A stretch of 64,000 bases of DNA from Solirubrobacter deserti (GCF_003344625.1 NZ_QPKJ02000003.1:620001-684000), one strand, 5' to 3'. Positions 1 through 8,546 are shown, counted from the stretch's first letter. The notes: a model not told the origin generated them from the letters alone. Program-made: numbers and translations.

Positions 1-515
1 AGCCGCAGGCGCTGCTGGTGCTCGAGGGGGCGACGTTCGAGGGGCAGGACTGGGTGAAGGTGCTGCTGCCGACCCGCCCGAACGGCTCCACCGGGTGGGT
101 CCCGCGCGACCGCGTCGCGCTCGGCCGCAGCCGCTACTGGATCACGGTCCGCCTGCGCACGCGGCGCGTCACCGTCTACCGCGACGGCAAGCGCGTACGC
201 TCGTTCCGCGCGGTCATCGGCGCCCGGGCGACGCCGACCCCGCTCGGGCTCGCCGCCATCTACGAGCGCAACCGCCAGCCGAACCCCCGGGTATTCGTCG
301 GTCCATGGGTGCTGTCCCTGACCAGCCTCTCGAACGTCCTCGAGAGCTACGGCGGCGGCCCGGGACGGGTCGCGATCCACGGCCGGTCCGGCGCCAGCCT
401 GCGCGACCCGCTCGGCAGTGCCCGCTCGCACGGCTGCATGCGCGTCAATAACCGCGATGTCCGCTGGCTCGCCACGCGGGTGCCGGCCGGCACGCCGGTG
501 CACGTCAGGCGCTGA
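1..515 (+). CDS. L,D-transpeptidase (YkuD domain), 5' end outside window
   Basis: The reading frame is open to the first base, so the N-terminus is missing. What remains starts with an SH3-like stretch ending in GWVPRDRV and continues into a YkuD L,D-transpeptidase domain. The catalytic signature is complete: IHG followed about 16 residues later by SHGCMR, with the nucleophilic Cys in SHGCMR. These enzymes make 3-3 peptidoglycan cross-links or attach proteins to the wall, outside the membrane. The SH3 part probably binds wall. The gene ends at TGA 513-515, and decayed insertion sequences start directly after it. The family call is firm; the physiological role is not determined by the sequence. 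Confidence 0.9.
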   Translation, partial: PQALLVLEGATFEGQDWVKVLLPTRPNGSTGWVPRDRVALGRSRYWITVRLRTRRVTVYRDGKRVRSFRAVIGARATPTPLGLAAIYERNRQPNPRVFVGPWVLSLTSLSNVLESYGGGPGRVAIHGRSGASLRDPLGSARSHGCMRVNNRDVRWLATRVPAGTPVHVRR

Positions 516-516
516 C

Positions 517-1055
517 GTGCCGGATGGAATGGAATCGACTGACGTGCCACCTCGTACACCGGGCCCGGTCAAACGCCCCAGAGTCAAGTCCCGGGACGTG
601 GTGTAGGAGGCCGTCAAGGTGGGCGACCGCTTCCGAGAGCCGATCGCGGGCCTCGGTGAGGCTGTCGGCGGCAAAGATCAGGCGGCTCAGCGCGCCGAGC
701 GCGCCATGCTGATCCTTGCGCGCCGGCCCGAAGCAGTCCTGGAGGAAATGGACGGTGCAGCGCTGCCAGGCGCAGCCGAGGACCTTGGCGATCGCGGCCT
801 TCAGGCCGGCGCGGGCGTCGCTGATGGCGAGCTGGACGCCGACCAGGGCCGCGAGCGACCAGCCCGCGCAGCAAGCTGGTCAGAACGCCTCGGTCACGTC
901 CTCGCCGACATCGATCGAGAGGATTCGCGGCGGCCGGTCTCGTGGACGCCGTGCGCGATCACCAACGCCTTGTTCACCACCCGGCCGCCGTCGCGACCTT
1001 CTCGATCTTGGCGTCTAGGAAGAGCGCGAGATGCGCAACCCCAGGCTCAGGCAGG
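517..1055 (-). pseudogene. IS256-type (Mutator) transposase remnant
   Basis: Read on the minus strand, the segment gives IS256-family transposase peptides in more than one frame: LFLDAKIEKV near 1015, VVNKALVIAHGVHETGRRE near 950, then GVQLAISDARAGLKAAIAKV and WQRCTVHFLQDCF between about 840 and 735. Stops and frame changes near 890 and 870 break it, and similarity fades past about 600. It is a decayed copy without an intact start. No terminal inverted repeats were recognised. The plus-strand ORFs drawn across this segment are shadows. Confidence 0.8.
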
Positions 1056-1590
1056 TCACCAGCTCTCGACGGAGCGCGCCGTGGCTTTGCACGTAGAGCG
1101 CCTGATCGATCGCCTCGTGCGAGATCCGCATGCTCGATCATCCGGGAACTCAAGCTTGGGCCGTTTCAGAGATCTGCTGCGGGCTCCACGCATCACTTAC
1201 TGGCGGTCCTGACGACGGGGCTTGTTGCGGCCCTTCCATGCCGGTGTCTCCGGCCCACTCGCGGGTGTCCCGTCGGCTCGACGGACCGCTCCGGCCAAGC
1301 GCTCCTGCACGTACTCGCGCAAACGCTCGTTGGGACCAGCTTGGCCGTCTTGGGGCGCCGCGCGATCAGCTCGGCCTTCCACTGCGCCACCGAGGCCCGG
1401 TTCTCGAGCCGGCCGCAGCGCGTCGCGGCATTGCGCCGCAACTCCCACGAGATCGTCGAAGGCGACCTGCCGAGCCACCGGGCGGTTTCGCGGATCCCGA
1501 CGCCTTGCGCCTTCAGGATCGCGGATCTTCTCGCGCTCGACAAACGACACGTAGCGGCCGCTGAGCGGCCGCCCGCGATCACGCCGCACA
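1056..1590 (-). pseudogene. IS30-type transposase remnant
   Basis: Minus-strand translation gives the N-terminal helix-turn-helix region of an IS30 transposase: YVSFVEREKI, then in another frame GIRETARWLGRSPSTISWEL and NAATRCGRLENRA, then back in the first frame LREYVQERLAGAVRR (about 1575 down to 1197). After a stop at 1197-1199 and a small deletion, MRISHEAIDQALYVQS follows at about 1130-1085, which is the next conserved IS30 block. The DDE catalytic part is absent; the sequence passes directly into the IS256-type remnant. At least three disruptions make it non-functional. Confidence 0.8.
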
Positions 1591-1828
1591 CGCTGCGCCG
1601 CGCGTTCGTGACCTTGTCGGCCCGGGCCGGCCGCAGCCCGTCGTGGGTGCAGGCACAGATCGGCCACGCGACATGACCACGATGCAGCGCTACTACATGC
1701 AGGCCTCGCGCTCGGAGATCCGGCCTCGGATCAAGCGCCTGGTGGAGTACCTGCTCGGCGAGGCCGTCATGACCGCCGAGGACGTCGGCGATGCCGGGAT
1801 CGAGCGACTGCTGGATGGGACTCGATGA
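1576..1828 (+). pseudogene. Tyrosine recombinase (integrase) C-terminal remnant
   Basis: The plus strand encodes ITPHTLRRAFVTLSARAG and VQAQIGHAT up to a stop at 1674-1676. The next frame continues with MTTMQRYYMQASRSEIRPRI to a stop at 1826-1828. Together these carry the C-terminal catalytic boxes of a phage-type tyrosine recombinase: Arg in HTLRR, His in IGHAT and the nucleophilic Tyr in QRYYMQ. They are split by one frameshift near 1672. The N-terminal half is missing. The fragment lies about 130 bp from the 3' end of the tRNA-Phe gene, which fits an old tRNA-targeted element. Confidence 0.75.
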
Positions 1829-1931
1829 GCCGAATGACCGGAGATTCACGGCCATTTAGGCACAGGTTCCCGGCCTCCGGCGGTTCTTGTGCCCAAACCC
1901 CCGGGCTCGGAGAACCGCCCTCAGAACGAGA

Positions 1932-1955
1932 AAACCGCCTGCTGGCAGGCGGTTT
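1932..1955 (-). terminator. Rho-independent terminator of tRNA-Phe
   Basis: An 11-bp perfect inverted repeat (AAACCGCCTGC / GCAGGCGGTTT) with a 2-nt loop lies 6 bp past the tRNA 3' end. On the minus strand it is followed by a T-rich run (TTTTCTCGTTCT). This is the clearest intrinsic terminator in the window. Confidence 0.85.
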
Positions 1956-1961
1956 CGGCGA

Positions 1962-2034
1962 TGGCGAGACCCGGACTCGAACCGGGGACACCACGATTTT
2001 CAGTCGTGTGCTCTACCAACTGAGCTATCTCGCC
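1962..2034 (-). tRNA. tRNA-Phe (anticodon GAA)
   Basis: The minus strand folds into a 73-nt cloverleaf. Acceptor arms GGCGAGA/TCTCGCC pair fully with discriminator A, the D-arm is GCTCAGTTGGTAGAGC, the anticodon stem-loop is CACGA-CTGAAAA-TCGTG with anticodon GAA, and the T-arm is CCGGTTCGAGTCCGG. CCA is not encoded. The 3' end faces the integrase and IS remnants, the usual orientation of a tRNA gene used as an attachment site. Confidence 0.97.
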
Positions 2035-2151
2035 GCGGGCGCTTAGGCTAGCGCGTCGTGACGGGCGCAGGGGAAGACCGCGCCGTCGACAGCCTCGCAG
2101 GATCTCCTGCAGTGATTTACGAAAGATTGATCACATGCCGAAATAGGGCCT

Positions 2152-2982
2152 GTGATCGTCGTTCTTGCCGCAGCCATCGCCCTGCTAATCGCGCCTGCCG
2201 CCCACGCCCAGAGCGGCGGGACGGCGGCCCCGACGGCGCGCGGCTTCACGGCCACGCCGCACGTGGTGACCGAGGGGGCGGCGGTGACGTTCGCGTTCAA
2301 TGCGACGCCGAAGGCGCTCACGCGTGTCGACCTGATCGCGCCCGGCAAGCCCGCCGTGCGCGCGAAGCTCGGGCGGGTGAGCGGGAGCGGCGCGGTGAAG
2401 GCGACGTGGACGGCGACGCTCACGCCCGGCCGGTACACGGCGCGGCTCGTGGTGACGGTCCGAAACAGCAAGCAGTACTTCCGGCAGACGCTGACGGTCG
2501 CGCCCAAGGCGCCGCCGACGCCGCCCGCGGCGCTGACGACGTCCGTCGGCTCGAAGATCTTCCCCGTGCAGGGCCCGTACACGTTCGGGGGCGAGCAGTC
2601 GAAGTTCGGCGTCGGCCGCGTCGGGCACACGCACCAGGGCCAGGATCTTGCCGCGGCGGAGGGCACGCCGGTGGCCACGCCGGTCGCCGGCACGGTCCAG
2701 CACGTCGCCTATCAGGCCAGCGGCGCGGGCTACTACGTCGTGATCGCGGGCGTCGATGGCCGCCACTACGTCTTCATGCACCTGCAGGAGAACTCCACCG
2801 TCGTCGCCAAGGACCAGTTGGTCACCGCCGGGCAGCGGATCGCGAACGTGGGCAACACGGGCGGCTCGAGCGGCCCGCACCTGCACTTCGAGATCTGGGT
2901 CAACGGCTGGCGTGCGTCCGCGGCGTCCGCGCCGGTCGACCCGCTCCCCGAGCTGCAGGCCTGGGCGGCTTCAGCGGGCTAG
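2152..2982 (+). CDS. Secreted M23-family metallopeptidase
   Basis: 276 residues with a GTG start. A signal peptide (hydrophobic run ending AHA at about residue 19) is followed by an Ig-like region (about 30-118), a Pro-rich linker and an M23 (LytM-like) domain. The zinc-binding signatures are visible: HQGQD (H161, D165) and HLHFE (H243, H245). Members cut peptidoglycan cross-bridges or activate amidases outside the cell. The N-terminal domain may position it on the wall. The end overlaps the convergent CAP-domain gene by 12 bp. Confidence 0.9.
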   Translation: MIVVLAAAIALLIAPAAHAQSGGTAAPTARGFTATPHVVTEGAAVTFAFNATPKALTRVDLIAPGKPAVRAKLGRVSGSGAVKATWTATLTPGRYTARLVVTVRNSKQYFRQTLTVAPKAPPTPPAALTTSVGSKIFPVQGPYTFGGEQSKFGVGRVGHTHQGQDLAAAEGTPVATPVAGTVQHVAYQASGAGYYVVIAGVDGRHYVFMHLQENSTVVAKDQLVTAGQRIANVGNTGGSSGPHLHFEIWVNGWRASAASAPVDPLPELQAWAASAG

Positions 2983-3378
2983 GTGCAGCACGCGGATCGT
3001 CGTCCCGCCCGCGCGGGCGGCACCGGCGCCGACGTGCGTGTACCGCGGTGAGAGCACGAGCCGCCGGTGCGGCGGGGAGTCCATCCAGGCTCGAACCGCG
3101 TCCGCCGGCGACAACCCGTCGCCGCGCGCGAGTGCTTCACCGAGCGCGCTGAAGCGCCCGCCGTCGACACGGATACGCGCATCGTGCGCGAACCGCCCGC
3201 TCCGCGCCAGCCGGTCCGCGAACCGGTCCGAGGACCGCTCGAGCACCACGCTCGACGCGAGCGGCGGCAATGCACGACGGGCACGTTCGGCGTTGACCGC
3301 GGCGACCGTCGGGTCCAGGGCGGCGAGGGAGAGCAGCAGCGCGGCGGAGGTCATGCCCGGGACCCTCCCGGCGGGCAC
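2971..3378 (-). CDS. CAP-domain (SCP/PR1-like) secreted protein
   Basis: 135 residues. A short hydrophobic N-terminus (SAALLLSLAAL) is followed by a compact CAP domain: VNAERARRALPPL, HDARIRVDGGRF, AVRAWMDSPPHRRLVL and HVGAGAA match the conserved helices and the SPPHR block of the family. CAP proteins are small extracellular proteins of varied function, in bacteria often linked to the envelope. It lies 33 bp downstream of the helicase gene on the same strand and may be read through from it. The domain call is firm; the function is unknown. Confidence 0.82.
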   Translation of the reverse strand: MPAGRVPGMTSAALLLSLAALDPTVAAVNAERARRALPPLASSVVLERSSDRFADRLARSGRFAHDARIRVDGGRFSALGEALARGDGLSPADAVRAWMDSPPHRRLVLSPRYTHVGAGAARAGGTTIRVLHLAR

Positions 3379-3411
3379 TAAGCCACCTGTGAGAGCGCCG
3401 TGAGGGTGTTC

Positions 3412-5664
3412 TCACGCGCCCAGCATGCGCCGCATCAACGCGGCCGAGCCGGCTTTCGACAGCGGCTCGTTCAGGTTCCCGCACTTGGGGGACTGCACGC
3501 AGGACGGGCACCCCGACTCGCACGGGCACTCGCTCACGAGCCGGAAGGCGTCGCCCACCAGGCGCTCGAACGCCTCGTAGCCGCGCCGCGAGATCCCGAT
3601 CCCGCCGGGGTGGCCGTCGTAGATGAAGATCGTCGGCCCGCCCGTCTGCGGGTGGAAGTTCGTCGAGAGCCCGCCGATGTCCCAGCGGTCGCACATCGCC
3701 AGCAGCGGCAGGACCGCGATCTGGGCGTGCTCGGCCGCGTGCAGCGTCCCCACGTCGTCATCTGACAGCTCGTACCAGAGCGCCTGCGTCGCGAACGACG
3801 TCTGCGGGAGGTCCAGAGGAATGAGGTCCATCGCCTCGTGATCGTTCAGCCGCCGCCGCTGGTAGGCCAGCACCTGCTCGCTCACCACCACGCGCCCGAA
3901 GGACAACCGAACGCCGAGCACGGTGCGCGTCGCCAGCACCTCCTCGATCCGCGTGTCGGTCTCGCGCTTGGGCTGCGTGTACCAGTTGCCGTCGAACGGC
4001 CGCACGAACGCGCGCCGGTCCTCGAGCTGCAGGGCCGCGACCTCGAACGACCGCCCGCCGTGCAGGTACACGGCGCCCTGGTGGACCGTCGAGGGCGCCG
4101 GCCCGGCGTCGACCGTGCCGATCACCTCGCCGGTCCCGCCGTCGATCACGGACACGGGATCGAGCCCGGCGGACCGCAGCGACACGTCGCCCGCCGGGTA
4201 CTGGTCCGCGTGCCGGGGAACGAACGTTCCGTCCGGCCGCGCACGCAGCACGCCCTGGCCGACCAGCACCTGCGCGGCCTCCTTCCACTCCGGTCCGAAG
4301 ATCGGCTCGTCCTCGTGCGAGAGCGCGCCCTCGTGCGCGGCGCACACCAGGTGCCCGGCGAACAGCTGCTCGTTGTGGGGATCGAGGATCGCCGCCTCGA
4401 CCGGCCGCTCGAGGAACTCGTCCGGGTGCCGGCAGAAGAACTGGTCGAGCGCGTCCTCACCCGCCACGTATACGGCGAGCCCGCGCCCGCGCCGCCCCGC
4501 GCGCCCCCACATCTGCTTCAGCGACGCCACCGTCCCCGGGAACGTCACGCAGATCGCGGCGTCCAGCGCGCCGATGTCGATGCCGAGCTCCAGCGCGTCC
4601 GTGGCCACCACGCCGATCAGCTCGCCGTCCATCAGCCGCCGCTCCAGCTCGCGCCGCTGCGCGGGCGTGTAGCCCGCGCGGTAGGGCGCGATCCGCTCCG
4701 CGAGCTCCGGGTGGCCGCGCTTGCGCAACTCCACATCGGCGAACTTGGCCATCAGCTCGATGCCCTTGCGCGACTTCATGAACACGATCGTCCGCGCGCC
4801 CTCGATCGCGAGGCTCACGAGCAGGTCCGCGGCCTCGGACAGGGCCGAACGCCGGCGCGCCGTCTCCTCGTCGACCACGGGCGGGTTCCACATCGCGATC
4901 GTGCGCCGCGTGCCGGGTGAGCCGTCGCGATCGACCACCTGCATGCCGTCGAGCCCGGTGAGCCGCGTGGCCAGCTCGCCCGGGTTGGCCACGGTCGCGC
5001 TCGCGAGCAGGAACCGCGGCGCCGTCCCGTAGAACTCGCAGATCCGCCGCAGCCGCCGGATCACGTTCGCGACGTGGGAGCCGAAGACGCCGCGGTACAC
5101 GTGCGCCTCGTCGATCACGACCACCGCCAGCCCGCTGAAGAACCGCTCCCACTGGCGGTGGTTCGGGAGGATGCCGACGTGCAGCATGTCCGGGTTGGTG
5201 AGGATCAGGTTCGCGCGCCGGCGCAGCTCGGCCCGGTGCTCGCGCGGGGTGTCGCCGTCGTAGATCGCCGGCAGCAGCCGCTTGAAGTTGAACGCGTGCA
5301 GCGCCCGCGCCTGGTCCTGTGCGAGCGCCTTGGACGGGTACAGGTACAGCGCCCGCGCCATCGGGGCGGTCGCGAGCGTCTGCAGCGTCGGCAGCTGGAA
5401 GCACAGCGACTTGCCGGACGCCGTGCCCGTGGTGACGATCGTCGGCCCCGCGAACGCGGCGTCCAGCGCCTCGGCCTGGTGGCCCCACAGGAAGTCGACG
5501 CCGCGCCGCTTCAGGGCGGCGACGACGTCCGGGTGCAGATCGGCGGGAATCGGGACCATCGTCCCCTGACGCTCGTGCTGCATCGCCTGCCGCACCAGCC
5601 GGTCGTCGATCCGGCCGGAGCTGAGCAAGCCGTCCCACGGCTCATGATCACGAACGACCCCCAC
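3412..5664 (-). CDS. mrfA: DEAD/DEAH-box helicase with DUF1998, MrfA/Hrq1 type
   Basis: 750 residues. The N-terminal superfamily 2 core has Walker A GTASGKS (80-86) and DEAH (185-188). The helicase C domain carries the ATDALELGIDIGALDAA and WGRAGRRGRG motifs. The C-terminal DUF1998 region ends in a cysteine cluster (C713, C715, C719, C722, C728) that probably binds a metal. This layout matches Bacillus MrfA and yeast Hrq1, 3'-5' helicases involved in repair of mitomycin-type and other crosslink damage. The length is typical. A full set of motifs supports activity; the repair role is inferred from the family. Confidence 0.85.
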   Translation of the reverse strand: MGVVRDHEPWDGLLSSGRIDDRLVRQAMQHERQGTMVPIPADLHPDVVAALKRRGVDFLWGHQAEALDAAFAGPTIVTTGTASGKSLCFQLPTLQTLATAPMARALYLYPSKALAQDQARALHAFNFKRLLPAIYDGDTPREHRAELRRRANLILTNPDMLHVGILPNHRQWERFFSGLAVVVIDEAHVYRGVFGSHVANVIRRLRRICEFYGTAPRFLLASATVANPGELATRLTGLDGMQVVDRDGSPGTRRTIAMWNPPVVDEETARRRSALSEAADLLVSLAIEGARTIVFMKSRKGIELMAKFADVELRKRGHPELAERIAPYRAGYTPAQRRELERRLMDGELIGVVATDALELGIDIGALDAAICVTFPGTVASLKQMWGRAGRRGRGLAVYVAGEDALDQFFCRHPDEFLERPVEAAILDPHNEQLFAGHLVCAAHEGALSHEDEPIFGPEWKEAAQVLVGQGVLRARPDGTFVPRHADQYPAGDVSLRSAGLDPVSVIDGGTGEVIGTVDAGPAPSTVHQGAVYLHGGRSFEVAALQLEDRRAFVRPFDGNWYTQPKRETDTRIEEVLATRTVLGVRLSFGRVVVSEQVLAYQRRRLNDHEAMDLIPLDLPQTSFATQALWYELSDDDVGTLHAAEHAQIAVLPLLAMCDRWDIGGLSTNFHPQTGGPTIFIYDGHPGGIGISRRGYEAFERLVGDAFRLVSECPCESGCPSCVQSPKCGNLNEPLSKAGSAALMRRMLGA

Positions 5665-6274
5665 CCTTCGATCCTAGGCCCGTCTGCCACTGCCGGCCGA
5701 TCGTTTCCAGCAACATGGGGTAAACGATCGCGAGCCGGAACGGTTTGATGGCCGCCAGATAGGCGCGTCCGAACCAGCCCGCTGGCTTGACCAGCACCGC
5801 CATCTGGGCGTTGTGGCCGTCGTCGCTCTCCACCCAGCCGATGTGCAGCAGCCCGTGGACCGTCTTGTTGGCGAGCTCGGCCACCCACTCGTCGCCGGTC
5901 AGGTAGACCGAGTCGAACACCGCTCGCTGCGGCTCGTCGCGGCCCGGCACGGCGGTGATGTCCGGCCCGCGCGGCCCGTCGCGCAGATCGGGCGGGAGCC
6001 GCTCGCGCAGTGACGGCACGCGCCCGTCGGTCCCGCCGCCCTCCTGGTCCCAGCCGAACAGCTTCCCCAGCTGCCAGCGCAGCGCGAACAGCGCCCGGAA
6101 CGCGACCGGGAAGTCGCCAGGCTCGCCACGGGAGACGAACTGCTCGACGAGCCGCGGGAAGTTCTCCTTGCGTCCGGGCGTCGGGAGCGCCCAGACGTCC
6201 TCGAGGTCGAAGTCCGCCGCGAGCGCGTGGATGCGCCACGGGTGGGAGAAGTGCGTGCCGTCGGGAAGCCGCAT
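5648..6274 (-). CDS. DUF2867 family protein
   Basis: 208 residues. The ATG at 6274 is chosen because a strong GGAGGTGA sits just upstream and because the conserved family start (WRIHALAADFDLEDVWALPT) follows shortly after. Other recognisable stretches are HGLLHIGW and the C-terminal FGRAYLAAIKPFRLAIVYP. No catalytic signature is visible, and the family has no settled function. The start codon overlaps that of the divergent TetR gene. Two tandem palindromes just upstream are likely TetR operators, so it is probably the regulator's main target. The C-terminus overlaps the helicase start by 17 bp. Confidence 0.75.
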   Translation of the reverse strand: MRLPDGTHFSHPWRIHALAADFDLEDVWALPTPGRKENFPRLVEQFVSRGEPGDFPVAFRALFALRWQLGKLFGWDQEGGGTDGRVPSLRERLPPDLRDGPRGPDITAVPGRDEPQRAVFDSVYLTGDEWVAELANKTVHGLLHIGWVESDDGHNAQMAVLVKPAGWFGRAYLAAIKPFRLAIVYPMLLETIGRQWQTGLGSKGGGRS

Positions 6275-6851
6275 GCCGTCACCTCCATACAGTGGTGTAC
6301 GGAACGGACCGTACAGTACTGTACGGGCCATCGCAACCCGTGAGGACTGGACCCGCGCCGCGCTCGTCGCGATGGCCGAGAGCGGCGTCGCCGGCGTGGC
6401 CGTCGACCGCCTGACCAAGGCCGTCGGCGCCACCCGCGGCAGCTTCTACTGGCACTTCAAAGATCGCGACGAGCTCGTCCAGGCCGCGCTGCTGCTGTGG
6501 GAGCGCGAGAACACGACCGAGCTGATCCCGGAGGGCGAGGCGGTGCGCGACCCGCAGGCGCGGCTGCGCGCGCTCTTCGCGCGCGTGTACGAGCCGCCCG
6601 CGGACCCGATCGAGGTCGCGCTGGCCAAGGCGGCCGACGATCCGCTGGTGGCGCCCGTGTTCGCCCGCGTGGTCGCTTCGCGGATCGCGTTCTTGCGCAC
6701 CCTCTTCCTCGAGCTGGGCTGCGAGGAAGAGGAGGCCGACTCGCGCGCGTGGCTGGCGTACGGGTTCTACGTCGGCCACCATCAGCTCGGGCCGGTCCCG
6801 GGCCGGCCGGCGGGCCTCGGCCGCATCGTCGAGCTGCTCGGTGGGGCGTAG
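6273..6851 (+). CDS. TetR/AcrR-family transcriptional regulator
   Basis: A TetR N-terminal helix-turn-helix is clear: WTRAALVAMAESGVAGVAV, then GATRGSFYWHFKDRDEL. A ligand-binding domain of about 130 residues follows. The start is uncertain. The only in-frame ATG is at 6273; it adds about 20 residues encoded by the operator palindromes and shares two bases with the divergent DUF2867 start. No in-frame ATG, GTG or TTG lies between the palindromes and the domain, so a non-canonical start is possible. It is likely an autoregulated repressor of DUF2867. Confidence 0.85.
   Translation: MPSPPYSGVRNGPYSTVRAIATREDWTRAALVAMAESGVAGVAVDRLTKAVGATRGSFYWHFKDRDELVQAALLLWERENTTELIPEGEAVRDPQARLRALFARVYEPPADPIEVALAKAADDPLVAPVFARVVASRIAFLRTLFLELGCEEEEADSRAWLAYGFYVGHHQLGPVPGRPAGLGRIVELLGGA
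6285..6302. promoter_or_regulatory. Probable TetR operator, imperfect copy
   Basis: CCATACAGTGGTGTACGG matches 15 of 18 positions of the perfect palindrome that begins 24 bp further on. It lies just before the DUF2867 start codon, so binding would block that gene's promoter. Confidence 0.6.
6309..6326. promoter_or_regulatory. Probable TetR operator, perfect 18-bp palindrome
   Basis: CCGTACAGTACTGTACGG is its own reverse complement. It lies between the DUF2867 start and the conserved part of the adjacent TetR gene. Tandem similar sites 24 bp apart fit binding of two regulator dimers. Confidence 0.7.
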
Positions 6852-6892
6852 ACCCGATCGCCCGGGCGGCCGGAGCGGTCGATACCGCCCTC

Positions 6893-7189
6893 ATGCCCAG
6901 CAAGCTCACCCTGTCCGCGCTCGGCGCGGTCTGCGCCCTCGCCGCTCTTCCCGCGCCCGCCCACGCGACCGACGTCTGCAACGAGGCCGAGAACTCGCAC
7001 CGCGGCGGCTACACCGTCAACGGCGGTCCGGTCGACCCGAACCCGCCCGCGTTCCTGCGCGGCTCGCAGATGCGCGTCGGCAAGGGCGGCGAGGGCCTCG
7101 TCAATGCCGCCCTCCACTCGCCCGCGCTGCGCACGTGCGGCCCCGACGACACCGGTGGCGGCGGCGGGGGTCCCATCTCCGACGTGTGA
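6893..7189 (+). CDS. Small secreted protein of unknown function
   Basis: 98 residues. A signal peptide (KLTLSALGAVCALAALPAP, cleavage after AHA) precedes a mature part with two Cys (in DVCNEAE and RTCGPDD), which could form one disulphide, and a Gly-rich tail (six Gly in a row near the end). No known domain is recognised. It lies 41 bp after the TetR gene and 15 bp before the next gene on the same strand, so the three may be co-transcribed. Confidence 0.6.
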   Translation: MPSKLTLSALGAVCALAALPAPAHATDVCNEAENSHRGGYTVNGGPVDPNPPAFLRGSQMRVGKGGEGLVNAALHSPALRTCGPDDTGGGGGGPISDV

Positions 7190-7204
7190 GCTAGATTCGG
7201 GCGC

Positions 7205-7588
7205 ATGCCGGCCTCGCTGCGCTGCGTCTTCTACGACCCGGACATCGTCGACCCGGGCTCGCGGCTCAACGACATGGCGCTCGAGGCCTGCGCCCGCGCC
7301 GACGTGCAGGTCTTCGCGCTCGCCAACGACGAGGACTCCGTCGAGGTCGGCGGCGAGCGGCACGACGTGGCGACCGAGGACGGCTCGGTCGCGTTCGTCA
7401 TGCGCGCGCTCGGCCTGCAACGCGAGCAGTGCATCGGCGTCGGCGCGGCGCTCGCGGGCGCACCCGTCGGGACGGTGTGGGTGGGCCCGCTCGAGCTCGA
7501 GATCCGCGGCCCGTTCGTGCGCGTCGCCGAGGAGGAGGAGGACCTGCTCTACCAGGCCGTGATCAGCGAACTGGCGCAGCGACGCTGA
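7205..7588 (+). CDS. Hypothetical cytosolic protein, 127 aa
   Basis: The protein starts MPASLRCVFYDPDIVDP and has no signal peptide or membrane segment. It contains a long acidic segment (ANDEDSVEVGGERHDVATED) and an acidic helix near the C-terminus. I do not recognise the family. Codon use is like that of its neighbours. Its last 26 bp overlap the convergent egtD gene. The gene is supported by its tight spacing after the preceding gene and its ATG start. Confidence 0.5.
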   Translation: MPASLRCVFYDPDIVDPGSRLNDMALEACARADVQVFALANDEDSVEVGGERHDVATEDGSVAFVMRALGLQREQCIGVGAALAGAPVGTVWVGPLELEIRGPFVRVAEEEEDLLYQAVISELAQRR

Positions 7589-8546
7589 GCGCGAACAGGT
7601 CCTCCGGGTCGGTCAGGAACGCGCGCGAGCGCAGGCCGGCGGCCGCCAGGTCCGCTTCCAGGCGCCGTGGCGTGAACTTGCAACTGATCTCGGTCCGCAG
7701 CTCCTCGCGGTTGGCGAAGTGCACGGCGCGGTCGAGCTTGCGCACGTTGACCACCATCGGCCGCAGCGCCCGCAGGCGCATCTCGATCCACTCCTGCTCG
7801 CGGTCGTAGAACGCGACGTGCTCGAACGCCTCGAGGTCGAAGTCCGCGTCCAGCTCGCGATTGATCACGGCGAGCATGTTGCGGTTGAACGCGGCGGTGA
7901 CGCCCGCGCTGTCGTTGTAGGCCGCCTCCAGCACCGCAGGGTCCTTCACGAGGTCCGTGCCGAGCAGGAGCGCGTCCTGCGGCCGCAACGCGCGGGCCAG
8001 CCCGCGCAGGAAGCGGCGGCGCGAGCCGGGCGGGAAGTTGCCGATCGTGCCGCCCAGGAACGCGATCACGCGCGGGCCCTCGGCGGGCGGGAGCGCGTCC
8101 AGGTGGCGCTCGAAGTCGCCCACCACGCCGAACACGCGCACGCCGGGGTAGCGCTCCACCAGCATCTCGGCCGACTCGCGCAGGACGACCTCGCTGACGT
8201 CGAACGGCATGTAGCGGTCCAGCGTCCCCGCGTCGCGCATCGCGTCCAGCAGCAACAGCGTCTTGGTCGGGACACCGCTGCCGAGCTCCACGAGCTCGGC
8301 CATGCCGGTCATGTCGACGATGTTCGCCGCCTCGGCCTCGAGGATCGAGCGCTCCGTGCGCGTCGGGTAGTACTCCGGGAGCTTGGTGATCGCCTCGAAC
8401 AGGCGCGAGCCCTCGGTGTCGTAGAAGTGCTTGGGCGGGATCTCCTTGAACGGCCGCGTCAGCCCGTCCAGCACGTCGAACGCGAGCGTGCGTTCGTCCG
8501 CGCCGAGCCGCGACACGATCTGGATGTCCTTGAACGCCGTCTTCAT
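7563..8546 (-). CDS. egtD: L-histidine N-alpha-methyltransferase EgtD
   Basis: 327 residues, the family's usual length. It makes hercynine from histidine with three S-adenosylmethionine, the first step of ergothioneine synthesis. Visible marks are PPKHFYDTEGSRLFEAI, the SAM-binding ELGSGVPTKTLLLLD, FLGGTIGNF, and the C-terminal RTEISCKFT, where E and S sit at the histidine-amine binding positions of the family. The start overlaps the egtB stop by 4 bp (ATGA), so the two are translationally coupled. No egtA, egtC or egtE is present nearby, so the cluster is a minimal two-gene form. Confidence 0.95.
   Translation of the reverse strand: MKTAFKDIQIVSRLGADERTLAFDVLDGLTRPFKEIPPKHFYDTEGSRLFEAITKLPEYYPTRTERSILEAEAANIVDMTGMAELVELGSGVPTKTLLLLDAMRDAGTLDRYMPFDVSEVVLRESAEMLVERYPGVRVFGVVGDFERHLDALPPAEGPRVIAFLGGTIGNFPPGSRRRFLRGLARALRPQDALLLGTDLVKDPAVLEAAYNDSAGVTAAFNRNMLAVINRELDADFDLEAFEHVAFYDREQEWIEMRLRALRPMVVNVRKLDRAVHFANREELRTEISCKFTPRRLEADLAAAGLRSRAFLTDPEDLFALSVAAPVR

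Noticed and set aside
619..1212. A 197-residue plus-strand protein in the IS region
   Set aside because: Recognisable transposase peptides are on the opposite strand; this frame has no known motif.
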